A stretch of DNA of 64,000 nucleotides, from NCBI RefSeq assembly GCF_007833165.1, contig NZ_VOBQ01000015.1, positions 62,001 to 126,000 on the forward strand, given 5' to 3'. A model generated the notes under the pieces. The model ran no database searches, was not told the DNA's origin, and worked only from the letters and a program-made list of their open reading frames with translations. The position numbers were made by a program, and so were the translations under genes. This DNA comes from Caenimonas sedimenti. Lineage in GTDB: Bacteria > Pseudomonadota > Gammaproteobacteria > Burkholderiales > Burkholderiaceae_C. Shown here one piece after another: positions 17,208 through 24,742 of this stretch (position 1 is the first letter of the stretch; each line of letters starts with the position of its first letter).

Positions 17208-18812
17208 GTGAACGCTCCCGCCGCCCTCGCCACGCTGATGACCGGCGACGACTACCGTGAATCGCTGCGCCGCTACCAACCTCGCGTGTTCGTCGATGGC
17301 CGTGCCATCGAATCGGTGGTTGACGAGCCGGCGCTGCAGCCCGGCATCAACGCCATCGCGCTCACCTACGACTACGCGCTGAAACCGGAGTACGAGCCGC
17401 TGATGACGGCGGTGCAGCACACCAGCGGCAAGCGCGTGAACCGGCTCACGCACATCAACACCGGGGTTGCGGACCTCATGAACAAGCTGGAGGCCGTGCG
17501 CCTGGTCTGCCAGGAAACGGGCTGCGCCCAGCGCTATCTCACGCACGACGCGATGAACGCCATCGGCCAGGTGGCCGCGCGCATCGATGACGCCAGGGGC
17601 TCGCGCGAACACACGGCGCGCTTCCTGGAATATCTGCATCGCGTGCAGGACCAGGACCTGACGCTGGGCGTGGCGATGACGGACGCCAAGGGCGACCGCA
17701 GCCGCCGCCCGCACGAGCAGGCCAGTGCCGACAGCTACGTGCACATCGTCGAGCGCAACGCGAGGGGCGTCGTCATTTCGGGGACCAAGGCCATCGTGAC
17801 GGGTGCGCCCTACATGCACGAACTGCTGGTCATGCCCTGCCGAAACATGGGGAAGGAAGATGCGGACTTCGCGGTCTGCTGCGCGGTGCCCATTGACGCG
17901 CCGGGACTCACCATCGCCGCGCGTCCCGCGGGCCGGCCCGGCGACAAGGTGGAGCATGGTGAAGCATTGTTCTCGCGCAAGTACGGCCAGAGCACCGGTG
18001 TGTGCATCTTCGATCGCGTGTTCGTACCGTGGGAACATGTGTTCTACGCCGGCGAGTGGGAGCACAGCGGCCACCTCACCTACAGCTATGCCACCCACCA
18101 TCGCCACACCTGCATCGCCGCCAGGGCGGGCTTCGGCGACCTGCTGATCGGCGCCGGCGCACTGATGTGCGAGGCGAACGGCTTCGACCCGGGCCACGAG
18201 ACGCACCTGCGCGAGCAGATGGTGGAGCTGATCAAGATCACCGAAGGCTTCTTCGCTTGCGGCGTGGCGGCCAGCGTCTACGGCAAGGCCGACGAGCACA
18301 GCGGCACCTTCATGCCCGACCCGGTGTTCTCCAACATCGGCAAGCTGCTGCTGGCCACGCAGATCTACGACATGCACCGCATCGCGCACTATGTGAGCGG
18401 CGGCCTGATCGTCACGCTGCCGGGGCCCGACGAAGACCACAACCCCGAGACCGGCGCGAAGCTGTCGGAGGTGCTGCGCGCGAATCCGGCGGTGCCGTAC
18501 GAGAAGCGCATCGAGACCGCGCGCTTCATCGAGGACCTGACGGCCGGCTACCAGGGCGGCTGGTACAGCCTGATCAGCCTGCACGGCGGCGGTTCACCGG
18601 CCGCGATGAAGCAGGAGATCTGGCGGCACTACCCGGTGGGGTCAAAGGTGGAGTTGGTCGAGCGGTTGCTGGAGCGCGGCGTGCTGCACGACCCGAATCG
18701 CGCGATCACGAAGAACCGCCAGCCCGGGAAATGCTGCGACATGGGCTGCAGCACGCCGGGGGCGCCGGTGATGGTGCCGTTGCCGAGTCCTCAAGGGCCC
18801 CATCATGAGTGA
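17208..18812 (+). CDS. 4-hydroxyphenylacetate 3-hydroxylase (HpaB) family flavoprotein
   Basis: This 534-residue protein matches the HpaB / 4-hydroxybutyryl-CoA dehydratase superfamily over its length. It has MTGDDYRESLRRYQPRVFVDG, an acyl-CoA-dehydrogenase-like middle (SGTKAIVTGAPYMHELLVMPC, DRVFVPWEHVFYAGEW), GFGDLLIGAGALMCEANG and a late RIETARFIEDLTAG. A GTG at 17208 with GGAG upstream is chosen because it restores the conserved N-terminus. As I recall the clostridial dehydratase, one cluster-ligand Cys before GFGDLLIG is Ala here (IAARA), so an oxygenase or other FAD role is likelier. No reductase partner is adjacent. The substrate is unknown. Its stop overlaps the next gene by 8 bases. 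Confidence 0.82.
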   Translation: MNAPAALATLMTGDDYRESLRRYQPRVFVDGRAIESVVDEPALQPGINAIALTYDYALKPEYEPLMTAVQHTSGKRVNRLTHINTGVADLMNKLEAVRLVCQETGCAQRYLTHDAMNAIGQVAARIDDARGSREHTARFLEYLHRVQDQDLTLGVAMTDAKGDRSRRPHEQASADSYVHIVERNARGVVISGTKAIVTGAPYMHELLVMPCRNMGKEDADFAVCCAVPIDAPGLTIAARPAGRPGDKVEHGEALFSRKYGQSTGVCIFDRVFVPWEHVFYAGEWEHSGHLTYSYATHHRHTCIAARAGFGDLLIGAGALMCEANGFDPGHETHLREQMVELIKITEGFFACGVAASVYGKADEHSGTFMPDPVFSNIGKLLLATQIYDMHRIAHYVSGGLIVTLPGPDEDHNPETGAKLSEVLRANPAVPYEKRIETARFIEDLTAGYQGGWYSLISLHGGGSPAAMKQEIWRHYPVGSKVELVERLLERGVLHDPNRAITKNRQPGKCCDMGCSTPGAPVMVPLPSPQGPHHE

Positions 18813-19243
18813 CTCCGAAAAGCAGGTCCTCCGAGCCCTCGACACCTACAAGTCGGCGGTGCTGGCCAAGAACGCCGAGACGCTCATGCACCTCTACGAC
18901 CCCGAGGTCAGGGTCTTCGACACCTGGGGCATCTGGTCGTACGAATGCGCGGCTGCCTGGCGAATCGCCGTGGAAGGCTGGTTCTCCTCGCTTCGCGACG
19001 AGACCCCGGGTCACGTTCGAGGGCGTGAAGATCATCAGCGAGGCAGACTTCGCCTGCATGAGCGCCTTCGTCACGTACACCGGCATTTCAGCCCAGGGGC
19101 AGGAGCTCCGGGCCATGCAGAACCGGATCAGCTGGGCCCTCAGGAACCGGGGCCATGTTCTGCGTATCGTCCACGAGCACACATCCGCACCGATCGGGTT
19201 CGAGGACCACAAGGCGATCCTGGAGCGTGAAGGGAAGTCATGA
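18805..19243 (+). pseudogene. NTF2-like (SnoaL/DUF4440) protein with frameshift
   Basis: Two overlapping frames together give one good NTF2-like protein of about 145 residues. Frame one supplies LRALDTYKSAVLAKNAETLM through EGWFSSLRDE. The next frame supplies RVTFEGVKIISEADFACMSAF through the end at 19243. The switch is at the CCCCGGG run (19004-19010), where removing one C restores the frame. This is either a real disruption or a base-calling error in a homopolymer. The family shares a cone fold used as enzyme or small-ligand binder. The start codon overlaps the stop of the HpaB-like gene, so the two were coupled. Confidence 0.75.
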
Positions 19244-19271
19244 GCGGGCGGGCCGTCGCGTCGTGGCGCAC

Positions 19272-19775
19272 ATGAACGTCCGTTGTGCCATGCCAGCGGA
19301 CATCCAAACCCTCAACGAAATCGCTCTCGCGGCCAAGGCGCACTGGGGTTACTCCGCCGAGCAGCTTCGGGCTTGGAAAGCGGACCTCACCGTCTCCGCG
19401 GAAGCACTGGCGGCCAAGCCGGTCTGGGTGGCGGAAGAAAATGGGCGGCCGACCGGCTTTGTGCAGGTGGCGATGGACACGCAGCCTTGGGAACTGGAGG
19501 CGTTGTGGGTTGATCCAGGGCACATGGGCCGGGGTGTCGGCAAAGCCCTCCTGGCGTGGGCCAGGCAACAGGCTCTGGCTGGGGGCCAGAGCGAACTGGC
19601 CATCGACGCGGACCCCCACGCCGAGGCGTTCTACCGTGCTTGTGGGGCCCGCCTGGTGGGCACGGTGCCGGCACCCATCGCCGGCAGTCCGGAACGCGTA
19701 CGGCCTCAGCTCAGATTGCAGGTGAAGGCCGAAGATGGAGATGGAAGCCCTGGATTCCCGCCTCCGCGGGAATGA
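19272..19775 (+). CDS. GNAT family N-acetyltransferase
   Basis: This 167-residue protein has the GNAT order: MNVRCAMPADIQTLNEIALA, a strand VWVAEENGRPTGFVQVAM, the acetyl-CoA loop in LWVDPGHMGRGVGKALLAWA (Q/R-x-x-G-x-G/A-like), then AIDADPHAEAFYRACGARLVG. The acceptor cannot be predicted. The last residues (GDGSPGFPPPRE) and the stop codon come from a palindromic intergenic repeat at 19754-19773, so the original gene may have ended differently. The ribosome site at the ATG (19272) is weak, which leaves the start uncertain. Confidence 0.82.
   Translation: MNVRCAMPADIQTLNEIALAAKAHWGYSAEQLRAWKADLTVSAEALAAKPVWVAEENGRPTGFVQVAMDTQPWELEALWVDPGHMGRGVGKALLAWARQQALAGGQSELAIDADPHAEAFYRACGARLVGTVPAPIAGSPERVRPQLRLQVKAEDGDGSPGFPPPRE
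19754..19773. repeat. ATTCCC-N8-GGGAAT palindromic repeat (dRS3-like)
   Basis: ATTCCCGC and GCGGGAAT form a perfect 8-base stem with a 4-base loop. This is the core of the short repeat known as dRS3 in Neisseria, with similar copies in many proteobacterial genomes. It lies between convergent genes, supplies the TGA of the GNAT gene and could act as a two-way terminator. Confidence 0.7.
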
Positions 19776-19785
19776 CGAAGCAGGC

Positions 19786-20259
19786 CTACGCCTCGCCGCC
19801 GAACCGCTTGATCAGGTTGTCGATGTACTTCTCGACCAGCTTTTCGAACTCGGAAGCCACGACCGGTTCCACGACCATCTTCATCAGGCCGGGCAGCGGC
19901 ACTTCGACCGTCCCGTCGATCTTCAGGACCACCTTGGTCGTCTTGCCCTTGACGTCGGTGATCTTCCAGCTGCCGCCGACCAGCGCGTTGCCGACGCCCT
20001 TGACCGGCGTCCACTTGACGGTGCCCTTGGCCTTGTCAGTCACGTACTTGCTGGCGTAGACGGTCTGGATGTTCACCTGGGCGGTGCCGACCTTCTGCAT
20101 TTCCCACTTGTAGACGCCGTCACCCATGTCGGTGAGCTTCTCCACCTTGGGGAAATGCGAGACGGACGTGGGGACGTCCGACAACACCGCGAACACTTCG
20201 TCGGCCTTGGCCTTGACTTCGAACTCGTAGCCCAGGTCGATGTTGACGCTCACTGCCAT
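19786..20259 (-). CDS. SRPBCC family (START/polyketide cyclase-like) protein
   Basis: This 157-residue protein begins VNIDLGYEFEVKAKADEVFAVLSDVP, the usual first strand and helix of the SRPBCC fold. It continues with HFPKVEKLTDMGDGVYKWEM, a beta-sheet region and a long C-terminal helix (ASEFEKLVEKYIDNLIKRF). Such proteins hold hydrophobic ligands in a deep pocket. GAGGAG precedes the ATG. It lies downstream of the phasin-like gene but is separated from it by a strong terminator, so it probably has its own promoter. Confidence 0.83.
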   Translation of the reverse strand: MAVSVNIDLGYEFEVKAKADEVFAVLSDVPTSVSHFPKVEKLTDMGDGVYKWEMQKVGTAQVNIQTVYASKYVTDKAKGTVKWTPVKGVGNALVGGSWKITDVKGKTTKVVLKIDGTVEVPLPGLMKMVVEPVVASEFEKLVEKYIDNLIKRFGGEA

Positions 20260-20291
20260 GCTTGTCTCCTCGTGCTTTTGTCGTTCTGGCG

Positions 20292-20319
20292 AAAAAAAGG
20301 GTGGCCCATTCTGCCACCC
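20292..20319 (-). terminator. Strong intrinsic terminator after phasin-like gene
   Basis: On the minus strand GGGTGGC (20319-20313), a 7-base loop, GCCACCC (20305-20299), then seven T (20298-20292). It lies 28 bases after the stop of the gene ending at 20347. Confidence 0.9.
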
Positions 20320-20346
20320 CGTCTTGCGAGCGCGAAGCGCCGCGGA

Positions 20347-20679
20347 TTACGCGCGCGTCTGCTGCCAGGTGGCGGCGCGGTCCACCGCCGTACGCGCGGC
20401 TTGCACCACCGTCTGCACGGCGACTTCGGCGCCGCTGGCGGTCAGGGCAACGCCCTTGGTGTAGTAGCCGGCGAACACCTTCTTGGCATGCGTGGCGTTG
20501 CGGCGCGTCTCGGCCGACAGCTTCGGCGCGGACTGCTTGAACGCGCTGTCCCACTGGGCGCCGGCGAACTCGGCCAGGCGCTCGCCGCCTTCACGCCAGG
20601 CGTCGATGGCCTTCTGGGCGTTGCTGTCGATACCGTCGATGACCTGGCTGGCCACGGTGGAGAAGTCGGCGTTTTTCAT
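20347..20679 (-). CDS. Phasin-like small helical protein
   Basis: This 110-residue protein is almost wholly amphipathic helix with no signal peptide: STVASQVIDGIDSNAQKAIDAW, ERLAEFAGAQWDSAFKQSAP, ETRRNATHAKKVFAGYYTKG and VAVQTVVQAARTAVDRAA. This resembles phasin-type granule-coating proteins, but the match is by character rather than a clear signature. AAGGAAC precedes the ATG. It is a single-gene unit ended by a strong terminator. It could also be another small coiled-coil protein. Confidence 0.6.
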   Translation of the reverse strand: MKNADFSTVASQVIDGIDSNAQKAIDAWREGGERLAEFAGAQWDSAFKQSAPKLSAETRRNATHAKKVFAGYYTKGVALTASGAEVAVQTVVQAARTAVDRAATWQQTRA

Positions 20680-20793
20680 GGGTCGTTCCTTGATGAGGGG
20701 AGAATTCGGATGAGTGGATTGTCGGCAGGCGGCCTAGTGCGGACGACCTAAAGCGGGCACTTTCTCTAGAGGGGCTGACCTAACGCAAAAAGC

Positions 20794-20823
20794 TTGGGCC
20801 TGCCCGGTGCAGGTTTTGCCCAA
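20794..20823 (+). other. Hairpin in the gshA leader
   Basis: CCTGC/GCAGG (20799-20803, 20809-20813) followed by TTTT, enclosed by an outer TTGGGC/GCCCAA pair (20794-20799, 20818-20823). It lies 50 bases before the gshA start. The two pairings share one base. It could be a weak attenuator or an RNA stabilising structure. Confidence 0.3.
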
Positions 20824-20873
20824 AGGTGTTACCTTCCGGCCCAGCACGAACCCGAGGGCGACGAGAGACATCC

Positions 20874-22427
20874 ATGAGCACCCTGCAACAAGCCCTGAAC
20901 ACGCTCGCGCCCGAGCGTCTGAAGGGCATCCGCCGCGGCATCGAGAAGGAAAGCCTGCGCGCCACGGCGCAGGGCTCGCTCGCGTTGACGCCGCACCCGG
21001 CGGAGCTGGGCTCCGCGCTCACGCACCCGAACATCACCACCGACTACAGTGAGTCCCAGCTCGAGCTCATCACGGGCGTGCACACCAGCGTCGAGCAGTG
21101 CCTGGAAGAGCTGACCAACATCCACCAGTTCACCTACCGCGCGCTCGGCGACGAGGTGCTGTGGGTGAGCAGCATGCCGTGCAACCTGCCGGCCGACGAG
21201 AACATCCCGATCGGCCGCTACGGCTCGTCGAACGTGGGCCGCGCCAAGAGCGTCTACCGGATGGGTCTCGCGCACCGCTACGGGCGGCGCATGCAGACCA
21301 TCTCGGGCATCCACTACAACTGGTCGATGCCGGGCGTGACGGACGCGCAGTACTTCGGCCTGATCCGCAATTTCCGCCGCCACGCCTTCCTGCTGCTGTA
21401 CCTGTTCGGCGCGTCGCCGGCGGCATGCTCCACCTTCGTCACCGGCCGCAACCACGAACTGCAGTCGCTCACCCCGCACACGGTCTACATGCCGCACGGC
21501 ACGTCGCTGCGGATGGGCCGGCTGGGTTACCAGAGCGACGCGCAGGCCAGCCTGGCGGTCAGCTACAACAGCCTGGAAGGCTACGCCGCGTCGATCCATG
21601 ACGCGCTGACGCGCCCCTATCCCGCCTACGAGGCGGTGGGCATCATGAACCCCGGCGGCGAGTACAACCAGCTCGCCACCAGCCTGCTGCAGATCGAGAA
21701 CGAGTTCTACGGCACGATCCGCCCCAAGCGCGTCATCCGCCCCGGCGAGCGCCCGTTGCATGCCCTGCGCGAGCGCGGCGTCGAATACGTCGAAGTCCGC
21801 CTGATGGACCTCGACCCCTTCGTGCCGATCGGCATCAAGGCCCAGACCATCCGCTTCCTCGACGTCTTCCTGCTGCACTGCCTGCTGGCCGGCAGCCCGG
21901 CCGACACGCCGCAGGAAATCGCCGCGCTCGGACGCAACCAGCACAAGACGGCCGCGTACGGGCGCCAGCCTGGCCTGATGCTGGAGCGCGGCAATGCCGA
22001 GGTCTCGCTGGCCGATTGGGGTGCCGAGATCGTCGCGGCCTGCGGCCCCATCGCAGCCCAGCTCGACGCGGCGCACGGGACCACCGACTACACCGACGCC
22101 ATGCGCTCCGCGCTCGCGCTGCTGGCCGAGCCCGAACTGCTGCCGTCGGCCCGTGTCCTGGCGGCCATGGCGCAGGACCACGACAACAGCTTCACGGGGT
22201 TCGTCCGCGCGCAGTCGGAACAGGTCAAGGCGAAGCTGCTCAAGCTGCCCTATGCGGGTGCGCTGCAGACGCGGCTGGAAGCCTTGGCGCGCCAGTCGGT
22301 GGCCGAACAGGCCGCCGTGGAAGCCGGCGACAGCATGCCGTTCGAGATCTACCGGCAGCAGTACGTCTCGCCGGAACGGCTGGGCCTGGGCAAGACGGCC
22401 GTGGCGCCCGCGCTCGCGGCGGTCTAG
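20874..22427 (+). CDS. gshA: Glutamate-cysteine ligase
   Basis: This 517-residue cytoplasmic enzyme makes gamma-glutamylcysteine from Glu, Cys and ATP, the first step of glutathione synthesis. It is the proteobacterial GshA type: RRGIEKESLRATAQG, ALTHPNITTDYSESQLELITG, the metal and substrate site around QTISGIHYNWSMP, FGASPAACSTF, NEFYGTIRPKR and VEYVEVRLMDLDPF. The length is typical. The ATG at 20874 matches the family start; an in-frame ATG 48 bases earlier has no support. A leader of nearly 200 bases separates it from the divergent phasin-like gene. Confidence 0.97.
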   Translation: MSTLQQALNTLAPERLKGIRRGIEKESLRATAQGSLALTPHPAELGSALTHPNITTDYSESQLELITGVHTSVEQCLEELTNIHQFTYRALGDEVLWVSSMPCNLPADENIPIGRYGSSNVGRAKSVYRMGLAHRYGRRMQTISGIHYNWSMPGVTDAQYFGLIRNFRRHAFLLLYLFGASPAACSTFVTGRNHELQSLTPHTVYMPHGTSLRMGRLGYQSDAQASLAVSYNSLEGYAASIHDALTRPYPAYEAVGIMNPGGEYNQLATSLLQIENEFYGTIRPKRVIRPGERPLHALRERGVEYVEVRLMDLDPFVPIGIKAQTIRFLDVFLLHCLLAGSPADTPQEIAALGRNQHKTAAYGRQPGLMLERGNAEVSLADWGAEIVAACGPIAAQLDAAHGTTDYTDAMRSALALLAEPELLPSARVLAAMAQDHDNSFTGFVRAQSEQVKAKLLKLPYAGALQTRLEALARQSVAEQAAVEAGDSMPFEIYRQQYVSPERLGLGKTAVAPALAAV

Positions 22428-22456
22428 CTTCCTCACGTCAAGCCATGGCGACGGTG

Positions 22457-22463
22457 TCCTACA
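22457..22463 (+). promoter_or_regulatory. TCCTACA element upstream of RcnB-type gene
   Basis: TCCTACA ends 62 bases before the ATG at 22526, the same position as the copy before 36450 (64 bases). The hexamer 21 bases downstream is GAAAGT, a weak -10. Confidence 0.3.
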
Positions 22464-22525
22464 GGCGTCGCCTACCGCTGAGCCGAAAGTAGCGGGGCCG
22501 GGGAGTTTCCCCGCAAGGAGCTTCC

Positions 22526-23122
22526 ATGCAAATCAGACTTTCATCGCATCGCCTGCTGGCCGTGCTGATCGCCGCGGCATTCTGCGCGGGTCCCGCGCTG
22601 GCCGACAAGGACGACAAGGGCGGCAAGCACCATGACAAGGCCGAGAAGCATGCGCAGAAGCATGAGGACAAGGCCGAGCGAAAGGCCGGGAAGCACGCGG
22701 AGAAGGCCGCGAAGCAGCAACACAAGGAAGCCATGAAGGACCGCCGGGACGACGACCGCGACGGCCGGCCTGGTCACCGCGTGGCGCGCCGCGACCTGCC
22801 GCCCGGCGGCTACTTCAACGACCGGCACCGCGAATCCGTGCGCACCTACTACGTCCAGCACTACGGCCACGGCAAGTCCTGCCCGCCTGGCCTGGCCAAG
22901 AAGAACAACGGCTGCCAGCCTCCCGGCCATGCGAAGCGCTGGAACGTCGGCCAGCCGCTGCCCCGTGACGTCGTCTACTACACGGTGCCGCAGCCGGTGC
23001 TGGTGCGGCTGCCGCCCCAGCCCCAGGGCTACCGCTATGTCCACGTGGGCGGTGACGTCCTGCTGATCGCCATCGGCACGCTGATGGTGATCGACGGCAT
23101 GGACGGCCTGTTGCGGATGTAG
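22526..23122 (+). CDS. RcnB/CigR-family exported protein
   Basis: This 198-residue protein has a signal peptide (residues 1-26, ending GPALA). A highly charged Lys/His/Glu segment (28-75) follows, then a folded end with WNVGQPLPRDVVYYTV and the RcnB-type closing pattern YRYVHVGGDVLLIAIGTLMVID. RcnB-like proteins are periplasmic and in E. coli affect nickel/cobalt efflux; CigR is a related anti-virulence protein. The charged region could bind metal, but that is inference. AAGGAG precedes the ATG. The next gene, 5 bases on, encodes a shorter relative. Confidence 0.82.
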   Translation: MQIRLSSHRLLAVLIAAAFCAGPALADKDDKGGKHHDKAEKHAQKHEDKAERKAGKHAEKAAKQQHKEAMKDRRDDDRDGRPGHRVARRDLPPGGYFNDRHRESVRTYYVQHYGHGKSCPPGLAKKNNGCQPPGHAKRWNVGQPLPRDVVYYTVPQPVLVRLPPQPQGYRYVHVGGDVLLIAIGTLMVIDGMDGLLRM

Positions 23123-23127
23123 CCGGC

Positions 23128-23577
23128 ATGAGGTTCGCGCGCCTGGTCATCGCGGGATGCGCCGCCGCGGCCTGTGTGGCCGCGTTCCCGCTGCGGGCCC
23201 AGACCGAGCCGCCGAAGCAGGAGCGCGAAGCGGCCGCGCCGGCGTCCCAGCTCAGTCAAGTCGGCAAGGGCTCCCGCATGGGCCGCAAGGAACTGCAGCC
23301 CGGCGCCTTCATCGGACCCCGCCACCGCGGGCGGGCCCAGGAGTGGATCAGCCGGCATCGCGCGGGTGCTTCACCCGGGCCGTGGCGCATCGGGCAGTCC
23401 TTGCCCAAGGCAGCCGGCGCCCAGCCCGCACCGGCGGACCTGCTGGGCGTCCTCCCTCCCACGCCGCCCGGCATGCGCTATGTCGTCGTGGGTGACGCCG
23501 TACTGCTGTTGGGGAGCGAGTCGCGCATGGTGGTCGACGCGGTGGCCCTCAGCCTTCCATCCAGTTCCCCGCGCTGA
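23128..23577 (+). CDS. RcnB-like exported protein, short form
   Basis: This 149-residue protein has a signal peptide (MRFARLVIAGCAAAACVAAF). It lacks the His/Lys-rich segment of its neighbour but keeps the shared plan: PWRIGQSLPK against WNVGQPLPRD, and PGMRYVVVGDAVLLLGSESRMVVDAV at the end. It starts 5 bases after the previous stop and is surely cotranscribed. The 3' end overlaps the convergent Rieske oxygenase gene by 29 bases. Probably a periplasmic partner of the neighbouring RcnB-type protein. Confidence 0.75.
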   Translation: MRFARLVIAGCAAAACVAAFPLRAQTEPPKQEREAAAPASQLSQVGKGSRMGRKELQPGAFIGPRHRGRAQEWISRHRAGASPGPWRIGQSLPKAAGAQPAPADLLGVLPPTPPGMRYVVVGDAVLLLGSESRMVVDAVALSLPSSSPR

Positions 23578-24742
23578 ACTTCACCGGCGGTGCTGCCGGG
23601 TCGAAACTCACCCCGGCGGGGTCGCGACCTTCCTGCACGGCCTCCAGCTGCTTCATCAGCAGCCGGCGCAGCATCACCAGGCCGCGGTCCGTGCTGGCCA
23701 GGTGTTCCTCGGAGTGCTTCGCGATCGGGCCCTGGCTCACCATGGCCTCGTAGTCGCCGGGGTAGACCTGGTGCTCGGCCTCGGTCAGTTCCTCCCACAG
23801 CTTGCCACCCAGGCGCGAGCGCATCTTGTGCAGCTCGCCCTTCTCGGTGACGCGCCCGACCACATAGATGCGGAAGCTGTGGTCGTCGATCGGCAGGATC
23901 CAGCCCAGCGACTCGACCATGCCAAAGCGGCCGACGCGCGGGCTGGGGATGACGCGCAGCGTCGGCAGCCCGGCTTCGCTGATGCGGCGGAACGTCTTGC
24001 CATCGGGCAGTTTGCGCAGCGACAGCGTGCGCACCGAGATGCCGGTCGTATCCCAGTTGACCTGGGGCATCACGGCCATCTCCGGAACGAACTGCGTGCC
24101 GCTGAAGGACGAATGCAGGATCACGACGTGGAACGGGTCCACCAGGTTCTCGTAGTGCTGCAGCCAGTTGCAGGGGATCACCTGCGGGCCGCCGCCGCCG
24201 ATGCTGCGGTCATCCGCCTCCAGGAATTCACCTTCGGCCAGCTGTTCGAGACATTCGTAGCGCGGCAGCACCGGCTTCTTCTCCGGCGGGCCGAGGTAGG
24301 CCCAGACCAGGCCGTACAGCTCTTCGACGGGGTACCAGGGCTGGCGCACCTTGTCCCGCGCCCGGCCGCCTTCCGGCTCGCACGGCTGTTCCATGCAGTG
24401 CCCCTGCACGTCGAACAACCAGCCGTGATAGCAGCAGCGGATGCCGCGCTCTTCCACCTTGCCGTAGTAGAGCGAGGCGCCGCGGTGCGCGCAGTGGGGA
24501 TAGACCAGGCCCGGCCGGCCCTGGCCGTCCCGGAACAGGATGAGGTCTTCGCCCAGCACGCGCACCTTGCGCGGCGTGGCGGTGGCGTCCCCCACCAGGC
24601 CGACCGGGTGCCAATAGCGGCGCAGCAACTCGCCCATGGGCGTGCCGGGGCCGACGTCGGTGAGCTCGTGCTTCGACGTGGGTGGCGGCTTGCCGTACGC
24701 CGTGCCGGTATCGACGGCGATCGGAATCACTCGCGCATTCAT
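23549..24742 (-). CDS. Rieske-type ring-hydroxylating oxygenase, alpha subunit
   Basis: This 397-residue enzyme has a Rieske [2Fe-2S] site with Cys84-His86 (YPHCAHRGAS) and Cys103-His106 (CCYHGW). A mononuclear iron site follows in NLVDPFHVVILH (Asp-x-x-His-x4-His). This is the phthalate-dioxygenase-type, single-component alpha subunit. It would hydroxylate or O-demethylate an aromatic acid using electrons from a separate reductase. No reductase or ferredoxin lies beside it; the ferredoxin at 4461 is far away. It overlaps the upstream Bug gene by four bases (ATGA), so uptake and oxidation are coupled. Confidence 0.9.
   Translation of the reverse strand: MNARVIPIAVDTGTAYGKPPPTSKHELTDVGPGTPMGELLRRYWHPVGLVGDATATPRKVRVLGEDLILFRDGQGRPGLVYPHCAHRGASLYYGKVEERGIRCCYHGWLFDVQGHCMEQPCEPEGGRARDKVRQPWYPVEELYGLVWAYLGPPEKKPVLPRYECLEQLAEGEFLEADDRSIGGGGPQVIPCNWLQHYENLVDPFHVVILHSSFSGTQFVPEMAVMPQVNWDTTGISVRTLSLRKLPDGKTFRRISEAGLPTLRVIPSPRVGRFGMVESLGWILPIDDHSFRIYVVGRVTEKGELHKMRSRLGGKLWEELTEAEHQVYPGDYEAMVSQGPIAKHSEEHLASTDRGLVMLRRLLMKQLEAVQEGRDPAGVSFDPAAPPVKFSAGNWMEG

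Noticed and set aside
17151-18584. Long antisense open frame opposite the HpaB-like gene
   Set aside because: No family signature, no ribosome site, and complete overlap with a well-supported gene.
20829-22436. Long antisense open frame (535 codons) opposite gshA
   Set aside because: Composition rich in Arg, Gln, His and Ala without any recognised motif; a shadow of GC-rich third positions in gshA.
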